Of a stretch of 64,000 bases of DNA, positions 30,472-39,208 are shown one piece after another. A program made the position numbers and the translations under genes. The stretch is from VRUE01 sp963717375 (GTDB lineage Bacteria > Actinomycetota > Thermoleophilia > Solirubrobacterales > 70-9): contig OY970329.1 in NCBI GenBank assembly GCA_963717375.1, forward strand, positions 1,426,001 to 1,490,000. Reading direction: 5' to 3'. A model generated the notes under the pieces. It had not been told where the DNA came from. It did no database searches and saw only the letters and a program-made list of their open reading frames with translations. The stretch's first letter is position 1; each line of letters starts with the position of its first letter.

Positions 30472-31560
30472 TCAGAAAGGAATATCGTCTTCCGACCCAG
30501 CCGTGGCATCCGATAGTTGAACCTGGAAGCGATTCTGAAAATCGCTTCCAGCATCCAAGGTCGCGACAGACGTCTTTCGATTCAACAGATCATCAAGATG
30601 GCGCGAAAGCAACTCGGGTAGCAGTTTTCCGTGCTCATCTGGTTCAAGCGACACGCCTTCTTCGAGCTGCCGGTTCTCCCGCCCGGCTGCTTCCACCATC
30701 TCCACCATTTCATCGGTCCACTCATCGGCCCCGAGTTCCCGCAGCCTTGAATAGTTTGCCCTGGCGTTGTCGAAACTGGTGCTCTGCTCGTAGGCGACAG
30801 CGGCAGGTCGGGCCATGAGGGGCCGGGTTTTTGCGTTCACCCAGAGCGCCCCAACGATCCGTTCCGCGATCACCCAAGCCGAGTACGGGGACGTGTCCCC
30901 ATTGACTGCCTGATATTTGCCGATGAAGCCGTGCGGGTCGGCGTCTTGCTTCACTCCGACGATGCAAAGGCCGCGACCCAGGATGGTGCCGACCTCCTGA
31001 TCGCACCAGCGACTCCCTATGAAGTCCTCCGTCAGCAATGCCGCGAGCGCGTCGCAGGTCATCAAGGCGGCCTCGATCTCTTCCTGCCATTGCTTCGTCG
31101 GCTCGATCATGTCGTGCGCAACGAAAGTGTCGACGCCGTAATCGATGAGCCTCGTCCTCAACTGGCCTGCCAACACCCTGTTGGGGTGCGTATGGCTCAA
31201 AAAGAGCTTGAAACTACCGTCGCTCCACGGACCAGCAGGTCTCTGCTCAAGTTCGCCAACTTCGACTTCTTCGGCATCCGGGTACAAGAATGAATAGACA
31301 CCCGCCACAACTGCGTCTGGCGCATTAACCAACCTTCTGAGTACGTATTCATACTTCGCATCGAGCCAATTGCCAGCCGGAAGGTCGGCGGTTGGGACCC
31401 CAAAGGTATTCAGAGTCAGTTCGAGATCGGGTATATCTTCATGCTTGAGAGACTCCCCGATAGCTTTCGCGAGAGTGATCCGTTGTCCCGGTGTCAAGGC
31501 CACGGTCTGATGGTAGCCCGCGCGATAGGGCCTATACGCGAAGGAACGCTGATACGTCAA
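30472..31560 (-). CDS. TIR-domain protein, candidate NADase defence effector
   Basis: Up to 362 aa. A TIR domain spans residues ~116-240: FKLFLSHTHPNR (strand A and BB-loop side), AGQLRTRLIDYGVDTFVAHD, WQEEIEAALMTCDALAALLT, SRWCDQEVGTIL. The WC-x-x-E glutamate (residue 189) is in the position of the catalytic Glu of NAD-cleaving TIRs. The ~110-residue helical N-terminus (IGESLKHEDIPDLELTLNTF) and the ~120-residue C-terminus are not recognised. The start is TTG at 31560 or GTG/TTG near 31500; uncertain. Divergent, 65 bp, from a possible HEPN-type gene. Defence role inferred. Confidence 0.8.
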   Translation of the reverse strand: MTYQRSFAYRPYRAGYHQTVALTPGQRITLAKAIGESLKHEDIPDLELTLNTFGVPTADLPAGNWLDAKYEYVLRRLVNAPDAVVAGVYSFLYPDAEEVEVGELEQRPAGPWSDGSFKLFLSHTHPNRVLAGQLRTRLIDYGVDTFVAHDMIEPTKQWQEEIEAALMTCDALAALLTEDFIGSRWCDQEVGTILGRGLCIVGVKQDADPHGFIGKYQAVNGDTSPYSAWVIAERIVGALWVNAKTRPLMARPAAVAYEQSTSFDNARANYSRLRELGADEWTDEMVEMVEAAGRENRQLEEGVSLEPDEHGKLLPELLSRHLDDLLNRKTSVATLDAGSDFQNRFQVQLSDATAGSEDDIPF

Positions 31561-31625
31561 GCGGATCCGGGGCAGTCAAATATGTTCCGATGTATCTGAT
31601 CGTCACTTGCTGTTCCTAGCCTCAG

Positions 31626-32468
31626 ATGCAGCCACGCGCCTTGAAACGCCTGATGCAAGTGCCCCGCCGGGAGCGGCTTGCACAGATCGCGGAGGGCCTC
31701 GGACTACTTGCCGAACAGGTCGAGACACTCGATGGCGACCTCAAGGTCCTCTCCGAATCCGAACGCTGGCGAGGGCTTGAGATGCTCTCTGCTCAAGCCG
31801 ATGAGGAGGCGGCCAAGGCACTAATCCTTCTTGACTTCGTGCGAATGGACCAGCACGACGACGCGGCCCTAACCCAACAGCTCGGGCGCTTCTACAACCA
31901 CCTCGCCCGCTGTATTTACGCGGAGATGACGTATATGAGTCCAGCGGACTTCGCTGAAGTAAGGCGCATCGTTGACACGATGCGCCCCTCCCACTACCTC
32001 GACGGCCCCAACGATGTCGATTGGATCTTTCGTAATCACCTCCTCGCCCAACGCGAGGAGAGCCTCTACGTCGACTACATTCACGAGGAGAAGGACGAGC
32101 GCTGGGTCACTCCGGCCTCTAACGATGTCTTTATGTACCCGCCGCCGGTGGCGCAGGTCCGTCGGCTTGTCGGCTCCCTGCATCGCCTCGGCGCCATGAG
32201 TCCAGCCGGCCTTGAGATTGTCGCCAAGCACTGGGCCAATATCTCGCTCAATGACGGAACCCACTGGCAGGAGGCGAGAAAGGTGAATCAAGCAATCGTC
32301 GAGGAGCTAATCGACCGCAGAATCCCTTCGGCCGGGGAGACCTCAGAGGATGGCGGCTTCGTTGTTGAACAATGGCCATTTCCGATGGGGGATTTGGACC
32401 TCCGCGAGCTGCCGGTTGACCTGTCGGAGCTGGAGGCCGAGAGAGATCGCTGGAGCCCGGACCTTTAG
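31626..32468 (+). CDS. Hypothetical helical protein, possibly HEPN/AbiV-like
   Basis: 280 aa, predicted mostly helical and soluble. The segment AQADEEAAKALILLDFVRM resembles the EE-x2-K helix of AbiV/HEPN-type abortive-infection proteins. Further landmarks: FYNHLARCIYAEMTY, SHYLDGPNDVDWIFRN and YVDYIHEEKDERWVTP. The resemblance is weak and rests on one helix. It is divergent from the TIR gene by 65 bp, so a shared promoter region is possible and the two could form a pair. Start ATG 31626, no strong ribosome site. Confidence 0.5.
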   Translation: MQPRALKRLMQVPRRERLAQIAEGLGLLAEQVETLDGDLKVLSESERWRGLEMLSAQADEEAAKALILLDFVRMDQHDDAALTQQLGRFYNHLARCIYAEMTYMSPADFAEVRRIVDTMRPSHYLDGPNDVDWIFRNHLLAQREESLYVDYIHEEKDERWVTPASNDVFMYPPPVAQVRRLVGSLHRLGAMSPAGLEIVAKHWANISLNDGTHWQEARKVNQAIVEELIDRRIPSAGETSEDGGFVVEQWPFPMGDLDLRELPVDLSELEAERDRWSPDL

Positions 32469-32616
32469 GTCGTAATTACAGCAATTAAGCAGAGCGCCTA
32501 ACGCCAGTGCTTGGACCCCATCGGACCTCAGGTGAACCACAGCCGGCCTCGATCCGGCTGCATGCCGAGGCCGGTTCCGCCGCGGTTTCTGGTGTGTAGG
32601 CAGGAGGCTGGCGTCC

Positions 32617-35043
32617 TCAGGTAGAAGCGAAGGCGCGATCCTCAACATAGGTGTGGAAATGCGGCTCCGTCGAGGTGGAACCATCGGGTCCGCGAGTCAA
32701 TTCGACGGCAGCTAGGCCCTCTTCCGGTCCGGCCGGGCTTAGCTCGAGCGAGAGATACTCGAAGAGGGCACGCTCGTGGACGGCAAGGATCACCTGGCGC
32801 CCGTGTTCTTTGGTGAGCGTCCGCAGCAATGCCGCGAACTGCGCAACATGAACCTCGTCCATCGACTGAACGGGATCGTCGAGGACAATCCAGGGCAACC
32901 GGCGGGACACCGATAGATTCAAAGCCAGAAAAAGAGTCAGAGCGGCAGTGTTTAGATTGCCCGCGCTCAGCATTTCGCCCGGTGATCCCCCAGGGCTACC
33001 GTCGCGGTGCATCGTTACCAGGGAAGCGATGACCTTCTCGTTTTTCTCCGGGATCCGGAAGCCGGGAACGAAAGGCTCCTCGGGAGCGAGCCGGAGGAAA
33101 AGGTCTCTCCAGACATTGTTCAGCGACTTCGTAAAGACGCTACGAACGATACGCGAGCGAGCAGCGATGGCGTCATTGCGAAGCACTTTGAGTGACGTCC
33201 GGCGCTTTTTCAGCTCGGCGATCGCGCTCTCGCTGCGCTCAAGCTTGCCCTTCGCCACTGCTAGCTCCCGCTCCGTGCGCCTCGCCTCCTCGGCCGCGAC
33301 ACTGATCGCTTCAACCTCTTCGGTGGCTTCGGTCCAGAGCGTCGAGCGCCTCTCGAAAAAGGCGATGCGCCCCTCCACATATGCGGAGAGAGACGTGAGC
33401 TTGTCTGCGGCGGAAGCCGCGGTCTGAGTTGGAGGTTGCTCCAGTGATGAGGCCACCTCGCCGATTTCGTCTCGCAGCTGAAGCAGGGAGGCATCTTTCT
33501 CTCTCGCCCTGAGAAGCGCTTGCTCCGCCTCGGCCTCGGTCCGGAGAATCGCCGCGCCCTTGCTCACGCCCGGAGCTAGCTTCACCAGCTGCCGCCGTAG
33601 TGCTTTCAGTTCCTCCAGAAGCGTGGTGGCTTTTTCCCTGACCAATGGCTCGGGACGCTCTCTAGGGAGGGCTTCGCGGCGCTCCTGCAGACGCCGCAGG
33701 TCTGAGGTCGCCTCCACGCGGGCGTTTACGAGCTCCTGCAGGTGCTCGGCTTCCGAGGCCAGCTCCGAAACTTGGGCGGCGAGATGAGCCGAAAGCGGTT
33801 CTCTCGAGACCTCCGAATAGTTGCGCCCGCAGACCGGGCAATCCTCCGTATGAGTGTGGGGGACGAGCATCGCTAGCGTCTTGCCAAGCTCCTCGGCCGT
33901 GGTTGCTGTCGTCAGCTCGCTCAGCTGAGCGTCGATCCCGGCGAGCCGGTGCTGTGCCTCGCCGATTGCCTCTTGGAGGCGCTCCAACTCGGCATCTGCC
34001 ACCGTCGCATCTGCGAGAAGTTTTTCGAGTCTTGCGATCTCGGCTTCGGCTAGCTGCTGGGCTTGCTCCAGGACGGAGGTCGGATCGGTGACGCCACCCG
34101 AAGCCGGAACGCCCGGCAAGCTGATGCGAACCCCGTCGAGTAGCCCCTCCAAGCCGTGGCCGTCGGACTCGCGCCAGGCATCCGCTGCTTTGCGCGCCAA
34201 CGCAGCTGCGGTCTCGAGTTCCCGGAGGTCATGGGCCTCTTTTCGCTGCTCCAGTCGCTCCGCGCGAGCGGTTAGCGCATTCAACTCACGCCGCGCCACA
34301 ATGAGGGCGATCAACGCTTTGTCGGCGCTTCCTTCTCCCCGCTCCAGCCAGACGGCTGCGCCGTCCATATCGTCGGCCAAGGCTGGAGACGCATCGAGGG
34401 AGACCAATAGGCTCCGTAGCTCTCCTCGCATAGCCGCCTCATCATTCGCCCGCTGTTGGGTCGCTCGATTCAACGATTGGATCTCATCTTGGAGATTCTC
34501 TTTTGCCTGTTCCAGCTCTGCGTAGTCCGGTATGAGCTTTTCCACCCTACGCTTGTGACCTATGACATTGAGACCGTCGATCAGACCCTCGAGTTCGTCG
34601 AGACCGAGAAGATCGTTGACAAATTCGGTAAGGGCTGAGGGACCATTCTCGGCGGGCTCCTCGTAGAGTTCGAGGAGATTCCCGAGAGTGCGCTGCTGCA
34701 GGTAGCACCGCTCCGCGAAGTAATCCCCTTCCTCGACCTCCAACAAGGGCTTGCCGTTTACCCCAGACTCGTCGATCTCGAAATCGACTGTGGCACCGTC
34801 GTCCATCAGTAGCTGGATCGTCGACTTGCTGGCGCCACGGTGCACGAGGTGTCGGGGATCGGCATTTTCGAAGCCCGAGAAATTCCCCCTCAAGGCGAGC
34901 TCAAGCGCGGACATCACCGTCGACTTACCCGCTCCATTGGTGCCATGGAGGAGAACCACCGGAGCATTAAGAGCAATTGGCGCCGTCCCGCGGATGCCCC
35001 GGAAGTCGGTGATGGTGAGAGTGCGAAGCTTTGGAACGGTCAC
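32617..35043 (-). CDS. lmuB: SMC/Rad50-like ATPase with zinc hook (LmuB-like)
   Basis: About 808 aa. ABC-type head halves at both ends: Walker A GTNGAGKST near residue 38-46 (from the upstream start) and, near the C-terminus, the signature-like LSAGNLNTAALTLFLAL and Walker B PWIVLDDPVQSMDEVH. Between them is a long coiled coil interrupted near residue 406 by DCPVCG, a Rad50-type zinc hook. The GTG at 35043 forms a GTGA overlap with the upstream gene; an ATG lies at 35055. Third gene of a SIR2 / ~200 aa / SMC operon, matching Lamassu, where the SMC protein senses foreign DNA ends and activates the effector. Confidence 0.82.
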   Translation of the reverse strand: MTVPKLRTLTITDFRGIRGTAPIALNAPVVLLHGTNGAGKSTVMSALELALRGNFSGFENADPRHLVHRGASKSTIQLLMDDGATVDFEIDESGVNGKPLLEVEEGDYFAERCYLQQRTLGNLLELYEEPAENGPSALTEFVNDLLGLDELEGLIDGLNVIGHKRRVEKLIPDYAELEQAKENLQDEIQSLNRATQQRANDEAAMRGELRSLLVSLDASPALADDMDGAAVWLERGEGSADKALIALIVARRELNALTARAERLEQRKEAHDLRELETAAALARKAADAWRESDGHGLEGLLDGVRISLPGVPASGGVTDPTSVLEQAQQLAEAEIARLEKLLADATVADAELERLQEAIGEAQHRLAGIDAQLSELTTATTAEELGKTLAMLVPHTHTEDCPVCGRNYSEVSREPLSAHLAAQVSELASEAEHLQELVNARVEATSDLRRLQERREALPRERPEPLVREKATTLLEELKALRRQLVKLAPGVSKGAAILRTEAEAEQALLRAREKDASLLQLRDEIGEVASSLEQPPTQTAASAADKLTSLSAYVEGRIAFFERRSTLWTEATEEVEAISVAAEEARRTERELAVAKGKLERSESAIAELKKRRTSLKVLRNDAIAARSRIVRSVFTKSLNNVWRDLFLRLAPEEPFVPGFRIPEKNEKVIASLVTMHRDGSPGGSPGEMLSAGNLNTAALTLFLALNLSVSRRLPWIVLDDPVQSMDEVHVAQFAALLRTLTKEHGRQVILAVHERALFEYLSLELSPAGPEEGLAAVELTRGPDGSTSTEPHFHTYVEDRAFAST

Positions 35044-35630
35044 GAACCTTCCCATTCTCGATCGGCATCGCCTTCCATGATTGTTTCGATCGGCTCACTG
35101 AGAACCCGACCCACCGCTTTCTCGACCGCGTTGCTTCCGGACTTAGCGGCGACCAAAACAGGTTTGGTGTTGTCCGGCATCTCCTCGATCAGCGTTTGGC
35201 GGGTTGCTGGCCACGTCTCCTCGTCTTCGGCCTCCTCGGTGAGGATCTCAAGTGGCAACAGGACCGCAATCCCGTCTTTGATGTCCGCCTCCTCACTGGG
35301 AGTATTGACGCGAAGCACGCGGGCGACAATCGCGATCGCCCGGACCAACCCTGAGTCCGGAGGGGGACCGACGAAGACCACGGTAAGCGAGCGACGCGAG
35401 CGGACGAGGTCTAGTGCCCGTGCCAGCCCCTCGACACGACGTCGAGTTCTTTCGAGGTCCGTCTCGACTGCGCAGTCGACGAGGATGACGAGATCAAGAG
35501 AAGTTTTCCCAGCGAGCATGGCAGCGAACTCGAAGGGGATGCCTCCGACCTCACTCGGCTGGCTCACCTGCACGTAGTCGGCTTCCCTCATGATCTCGAC
35601 CACACGGCTCAAGGGGCTCGCCTGGCTCAC
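35040..35630 (-). CDS. lmuC: Accessory protein of the Lamassu-type operon (LmuC-like)
   Basis: 196 aa, soluble, alpha/beta pattern: VVEIMREADYVQVSQPSEVG, LDLVILVDCAVETDLERTRR, SLTVVFVGPPPDSGLVRA. No catalytic motif is seen. Its length and position between the SIR2 effector and the zinc-hook ATPase fit LmuC, the third Lamassu component. The start GTG overlaps the SIR2 stop (GTGA) and its stop overlaps the ATPase start, so stoichiometry is probably set by coupled translation. The assignment rests on context rather than on recognised homology. Confidence 0.65.
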   Translation of the reverse strand: MSQASPLSRVVEIMREADYVQVSQPSEVGGIPFEFAAMLAGKTSLDLVILVDCAVETDLERTRRRVEGLARALDLVRSRRSLTVVFVGPPPDSGLVRAIAIVARVLRVNTPSEEADIKDGIAVLLPLEILTEEAEDEETWPATRQTLIEEMPDNTKPVLVAAKSGSNAVEKAVGRVLSEPIETIMEGDADREWEGS

Positions 35631-37348
35631 AGCGCGGCCTCTTGCCGAAAGTTGGTTTCGAGAGAGTCAGCATCCGGTGCTGACTCCAGTAGCGCGGTCA
35701 TATCGACTTCTCGGATGGCCGACCCCCCGGTGCGGCCGAATTTCGCACCCGGTGAGCGGATACTGATCTGAGGGGACTCGGTGCTGTTAATGATGACGAC
35801 ACCCTTTCCAGATCCAGAGATCTCAGTGCGAAGTCGCACCCCTGCCTTGCCATTCGCGGCGAAAAAGACCGCGCAATCGGAATGGTCAGTCGAGACCTTC
35901 ATCACGCCCTCAACCCCATCGACGGATCCCGTGGATACCGTCCAGTGTCCTTCCTCGTCACCGCGACCGAGGATTGCCAAGGCGGCTGCCAGCTCACGAA
36001 TACCGTTGGTGGCCAGCGCAGCGTCAGAGGGGATCCGGCTGCGCGGAAGGTTGCCGATGGGTCGGTACCCATGGGCCACGATCTCCGGCTCGATACCCTG
36101 CTGGAAAAGCTCAAGTGCGCGACGCTGAGCAGCGATCACGCGTTCGATGAACTCCAGATGGTCACCCGCCGCCTCGGCGACCTTGCGGCAGAGGTTGCCG
36201 AGCCCCCTTGCAAGCTTGTCGTAGTTCGTCGAGTCCAGTTGCGGTGCATGAACCTGCCGCAGATAGACCCTCAGCTTCTCGGTGATGACATAGAGGGCGA
36301 GCGCAACGAGCAGCGGCTTAGCGTAGGCCCTGATCAGCGCCCCCTCCTCGATCGCGGTCACGTTGTCGTCATAGTCGGAGTCGTACACCACCTTCAGGAT
36401 GTTTCGATGATCCTGGCCGAGGGTGTCAGCCGCGAATATGTGCGCGGGAAGATCCGCTGGCCAAGTCCACGGCATGCTCGCCTTCGCCTTGGAGAAGATT
36501 TGCTGGATGTTCTCGTCCTGCGCAGAAAGGCCGACCATTAGGGTCGGCTTCGAGGTCGCCAACTGGACCATGACAGCGCGGATGGGCTCGTTCTCCTTTT
36601 CATTGGTCCAGTCGGTGATCTGGGACCGCGATGCGACCAGCGCCGCCCTGTATGTGCCAGGGTCGCGCGCCGCCAGGACGGCGCAACCATGGAACTTGAG
36701 GAGGTCGAGAGCCACTTTCGCCTCACGCAAGTCCTCTGATAGGACGATGACCCGCACCATCTCCTCGACGCTGCCGCTGAGCTTCTGCGCAGCGCCCTCG
36801 ATCAAGCCGTCCCAGTTGGTCGAAGTGACGTCGCTGAGCGCACCCTCGAGGGCGAGGATGGCAATACAGAGATGCTCGCAGTCCGGCGCCAACTCCGCAC
36901 CGTAGGTGGTGCGTACGTCGAGTCCATCCCAGAGGAGGTAGTCGGCCTCCTTTCCTTCGACACGGATATCAAACAACTTTGAATAGCTGCCCCAGAGCTT
37001 TGCCACCACAACCTCAAGGCTGGGCCATTCCCCGGGGGCTCGTGCGAGATCTAGGCCATCGCGCTCCGTCTGGGAAAGCTTGGCGATGTCAAGAGCCTCC
37101 CCCAGCGCCTTGCGATGTGGACCGTCGGTTTCCTCACCGTCACCTTGCGCCTGCAAGAAGGTCAGGACTCGCCGGATGATCTCGCCTACGTCCGGCAGTC
37201 GCTGTCGCGAAATTCCCGACCCAAGCCAGAGCGCATACCGACCATCGGCAATCCCGTCTGCCATCGCGGCAAAATCCCCCTCGAGAAGCTCGAGCGTTTC
37301 AGCGATGGTTATCGAGTCGGCGGTCAGGCTGGGAGCAGTCCCGTTCAC
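35627..37348 (-). CDS. lmuA: SIR2-domain NADase effector (LmuA-like)
   Basis: 573 aa from GTG. SIR2-like NAD-binding motifs in order: LWLGSGISRQ (residues 41-50), TSTNWDGLIEGA (176-187), the catalytic-type His in LLKFHGC (H220) and MVGLSAQDENI (271-281). The C-terminal ~290 residues are helical, then beta-rich (WTVSTGSVDGVEGVMKV), with no named domain. Bacterial defence SIR2 proteins hydrolyse NAD to abort infection. It leads the operon with the LmuC-like and zinc-hook ATPase genes, all joined by 4-bp overlaps. No STALD/SLOG domain is evident, which argues against Thoeris ThsA. Confidence 0.82.
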   Translation of the reverse strand: MNGTAPSLTADSITIAETLELLEGDFAAMADGIADGRYALWLGSGISRQRLPDVGEIIRRVLTFLQAQGDGEETDGPHRKALGEALDIAKLSQTERDGLDLARAPGEWPSLEVVVAKLWGSYSKLFDIRVEGKEADYLLWDGLDVRTTYGAELAPDCEHLCIAILALEGALSDVTSTNWDGLIEGAAQKLSGSVEEMVRVIVLSEDLREAKVALDLLKFHGCAVLAARDPGTYRAALVASRSQITDWTNEKENEPIRAVMVQLATSKPTLMVGLSAQDENIQQIFSKAKASMPWTWPADLPAHIFAADTLGQDHRNILKVVYDSDYDDNVTAIEEGALIRAYAKPLLVALALYVITEKLRVYLRQVHAPQLDSTNYDKLARGLGNLCRKVAEAAGDHLEFIERVIAAQRRALELFQQGIEPEIVAHGYRPIGNLPRSRIPSDAALATNGIRELAAALAILGRGDEEGHWTVSTGSVDGVEGVMKVSTDHSDCAVFFAANGKAGVRLRTEISGSGKGVVIINSTESPQISIRSPGAKFGRTGGSAIREVDMTALLESAPDADSLETNFRQEAAL

Positions 37349-37518
37349 AGCCTCATCCCCGAGACCGCGCTTTCGCAGTGCTCGACGCTTCGAAATGTAG
37401 GAGTTTGTTCATCTACGGTCAGGTTGCTATTGCCAAGCGGCCCTGGGCAAAAATAGACGGTCACGGTCTTAATGGGAAACGTCGACAGTCTTGACCCAGT
37501 CCGCGTCGGGCGCACTGA

Positions 37519-38391
37519 CTACGGCGACTGCGGCAGCTTGACTGTGCCGCGCTTGGTGACCGGGGCCGATGGTGGCGGCACGACCGGCCCGATGTCCCCG
37601 TCTGGGGCCTCGTCGAGGTCGACGATCACCGGCGCATGATCGCTCGGCCCCTTGCCCTTGCGTGCTTGGCGGTCGATCCATGTGGCGCGGACGCGGGTGG
37701 CTACTGGGGCAGTGGCCAGGATCAGGTCGATCCGCATCCCTAGGTCGCGGTGGAACATTCCGGCGCGGTAGTCCCAGTAGGTGAAGATTCGCTCGTTTGG
37801 CCAGCGGTCGCGGACTACGTCGTGTAGGCCGAGTGCTTGGAGCTCTGCCAGCGCGGCGCGCTCGGGGGGCGTCACGTGAGTCTGACCGGCGTAGGCCTCC
37901 GGGTCGAAGACGTCCTCGTCGGTCGGGGCGATGTTGACGTCGCCGCAGACGATCGTTGCCTCGGGGCCGGCGGCCACTGCGTCTCGCAGCGCGGCCAGCC
38001 AGGCGAGCTTGTAGTCGTAGTGCTCGGAGCCTGGCTCGCGGCCGTTCGGCACGTAGACCGACAGCACCCGGATCCCGCCGCAGGTGGCGGCCACCGCGCG
38101 AGCCTCCGGATGCGGAAATCCCGGCGCGGCGGTGAGGCCCGGCGTGACGTCCTCCAAACCCACGCGGGAGAGGATCGCGACGCCGTTCCAGCTTGCTTCA
38201 CCGTGAACAGCGATCTCGTAGCCGCGGCGCGTCAGCTCGTCCTCGAGCAGCTCCTGGAAGGCCTCGTCGGTCAGCTTCGTCTCCTGCAGGCAGACGACGT
38301 CCGGATTCCGTTCGTCCAGCCATGGCAGCAGGCGCGGCAATCGCTGCTTGACCGAGTTCACGTTCCAGGTGGCGACGCGCACCGGTCGCAC
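37519..38391 (-). CDS. xth: Exodeoxyribonuclease III
   Basis: 290 aa of the exonuclease III / AP endonuclease family: VRVATWNVNSVKQRLPRLL, VVCLQETKLTD (metal-binding Glu), VCGDVNIAPTDEDV (catalytic Asp-Asn), FTYWDYRAG, RIDLILAT and the C-terminal GPSDHAPVIVDL with the Asp-His pair. The last ~25 residues (Pro-rich, basic end) exceed the usual family end. GTG start. It acts in base-excision repair. Upstream on the same strand is the TetR gene, 36 bp away; the accessory region ends just downstream. Confidence 0.94.
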   Translation of the reverse strand: MRPVRVATWNVNSVKQRLPRLLPWLDERNPDVVCLQETKLTDEAFQELLEDELTRRGYEIAVHGEASWNGVAILSRVGLEDVTPGLTAAPGFPHPEARAVAATCGGIRVLSVYVPNGREPGSEHYDYKLAWLAALRDAVAAGPEATIVCGDVNIAPTDEDVFDPEAYAGQTHVTPPERAALAELQALGLHDVVRDRWPNERIFTYWDYRAGMFHRDLGMRIDLILATAPVATRVRATWIDRQARKGKGPSDHAPVIVDLDEAPDGDIGPVVPPPSAPVTKRGTVKLPQSP

Positions 38392-38426
38392 GCTACACAG
38401 GCACGCTGACCTCGCCGGCGGGGTTC

Positions 38427-39086
38427 TCAGTCAGGCTGATCGAGAAAGCGTCGCTCGACGCCGTCCAGCACGGTTTGCAGGCCGAGCTCGAAGCGCTCGA
38501 CCGAGGAGCGGATGCGGAGGTTGTCGGGCAGAGCGGCGAGCTCGGGGAACTCGACCACGTCGCTTGGGGCGATCGCCGCTTCCATGTCCTCCGGATTCGG
38601 GCCGCCGACGGTTCGAAGCGAGTAGCCGATCACGTAGTCGTTAACGATCCCCTGCACCTGCCAGACATCCCCGTGCTCGAGCGGGAGGGTCGCAAGCGCC
38701 CCCGCCATCTGCTTGGCGATCTTGACGCCGTTGGGTCCCGGAGGGGGCCGTTCGGCGGTGACGAAGATCGCCCAGGGATGACGGGCGTAAGCGGCGTACA
38801 TCGTCCGTGCCGAGACCGCGACCGCCTCTCGCCAGTCCCCCGGCAGGGGCCGGGAGGTCAGCATCTCCCCCACCACCTCGTCGGCCATCGAGGCAAGCAG
38901 CTCTCGCTTGCTGGCGAAATGGTCGTAGAGGCTCATCGCTCGCGCGTCGAGCTCGGCGGCGACACCCCTGATCGAGACAGCCTCGAGGCCCTCGGCGTCA
39001 GCCAAGCGGATCGCCGCCTTGGTGATCGCCTCGGGCGTCAGTCGCCGTCGTTTCCTTGCCTGTCCCCCTGAGGGTTTCGTCTCCAC
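38427..39086 (-). CDS. TetR-family transcriptional regulator
   Basis: 219 aa. The N-terminal helix-turn-helix runs from TPEAITKAAIRLADAEG to ARAMSLYDHFASKRELLASM, with a class C-terminal ligand domain like TetR_C (WREAVAVSARTMYAAYARHP; FELGLQTVLDGV). The basic start KPSGGQARKRRRL precedes the HTH. Its ligand and targets are unknown; it is upstream of xth in the same direction and divergent from the surface-protein gene at 39209. No clear operator palindrome was found in the 122-bp gap. Confidence 0.9.
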   Translation of the reverse strand: METKPSGGQARKRRRLTPEAITKAAIRLADAEGLEAVSIRGVAAELDARAMSLYDHFASKRELLASMADEVVGEMLTSRPLPGDWREAVAVSARTMYAAYARHPWAIFVTAERPPPGPNGVKIAKQMAGALATLPLEHGDVWQVQGIVNDYVIGYSLRTVGGPNPEDMEAAIAPSDVVEFPELAALPDNLRIRSSVERFELGLQTVLDGVERRFLDQPD

Positions 39087-39208
39087 CCATTAACCGTAGT
39101 TCGCCCGCCCTCCGGATCGCGGACAGATCCGCGGCGACGCAGCCTCCTGTCCGCTTCGCCGCATTTCTTCGCTGATACGCTGTAGCGGCACCACACCGGG
39201 GGAGGGAC

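Noticed and set aside
30472..37348. Thoeris system (TIR ThsB with SIR2 ThsA)
   Set aside because: The TIR and SIR2 genes are 4 kb apart in different units, and the SIR2 protein lacks an evident SLOG sensor domain and is coupled to an SMC-like ATPase.
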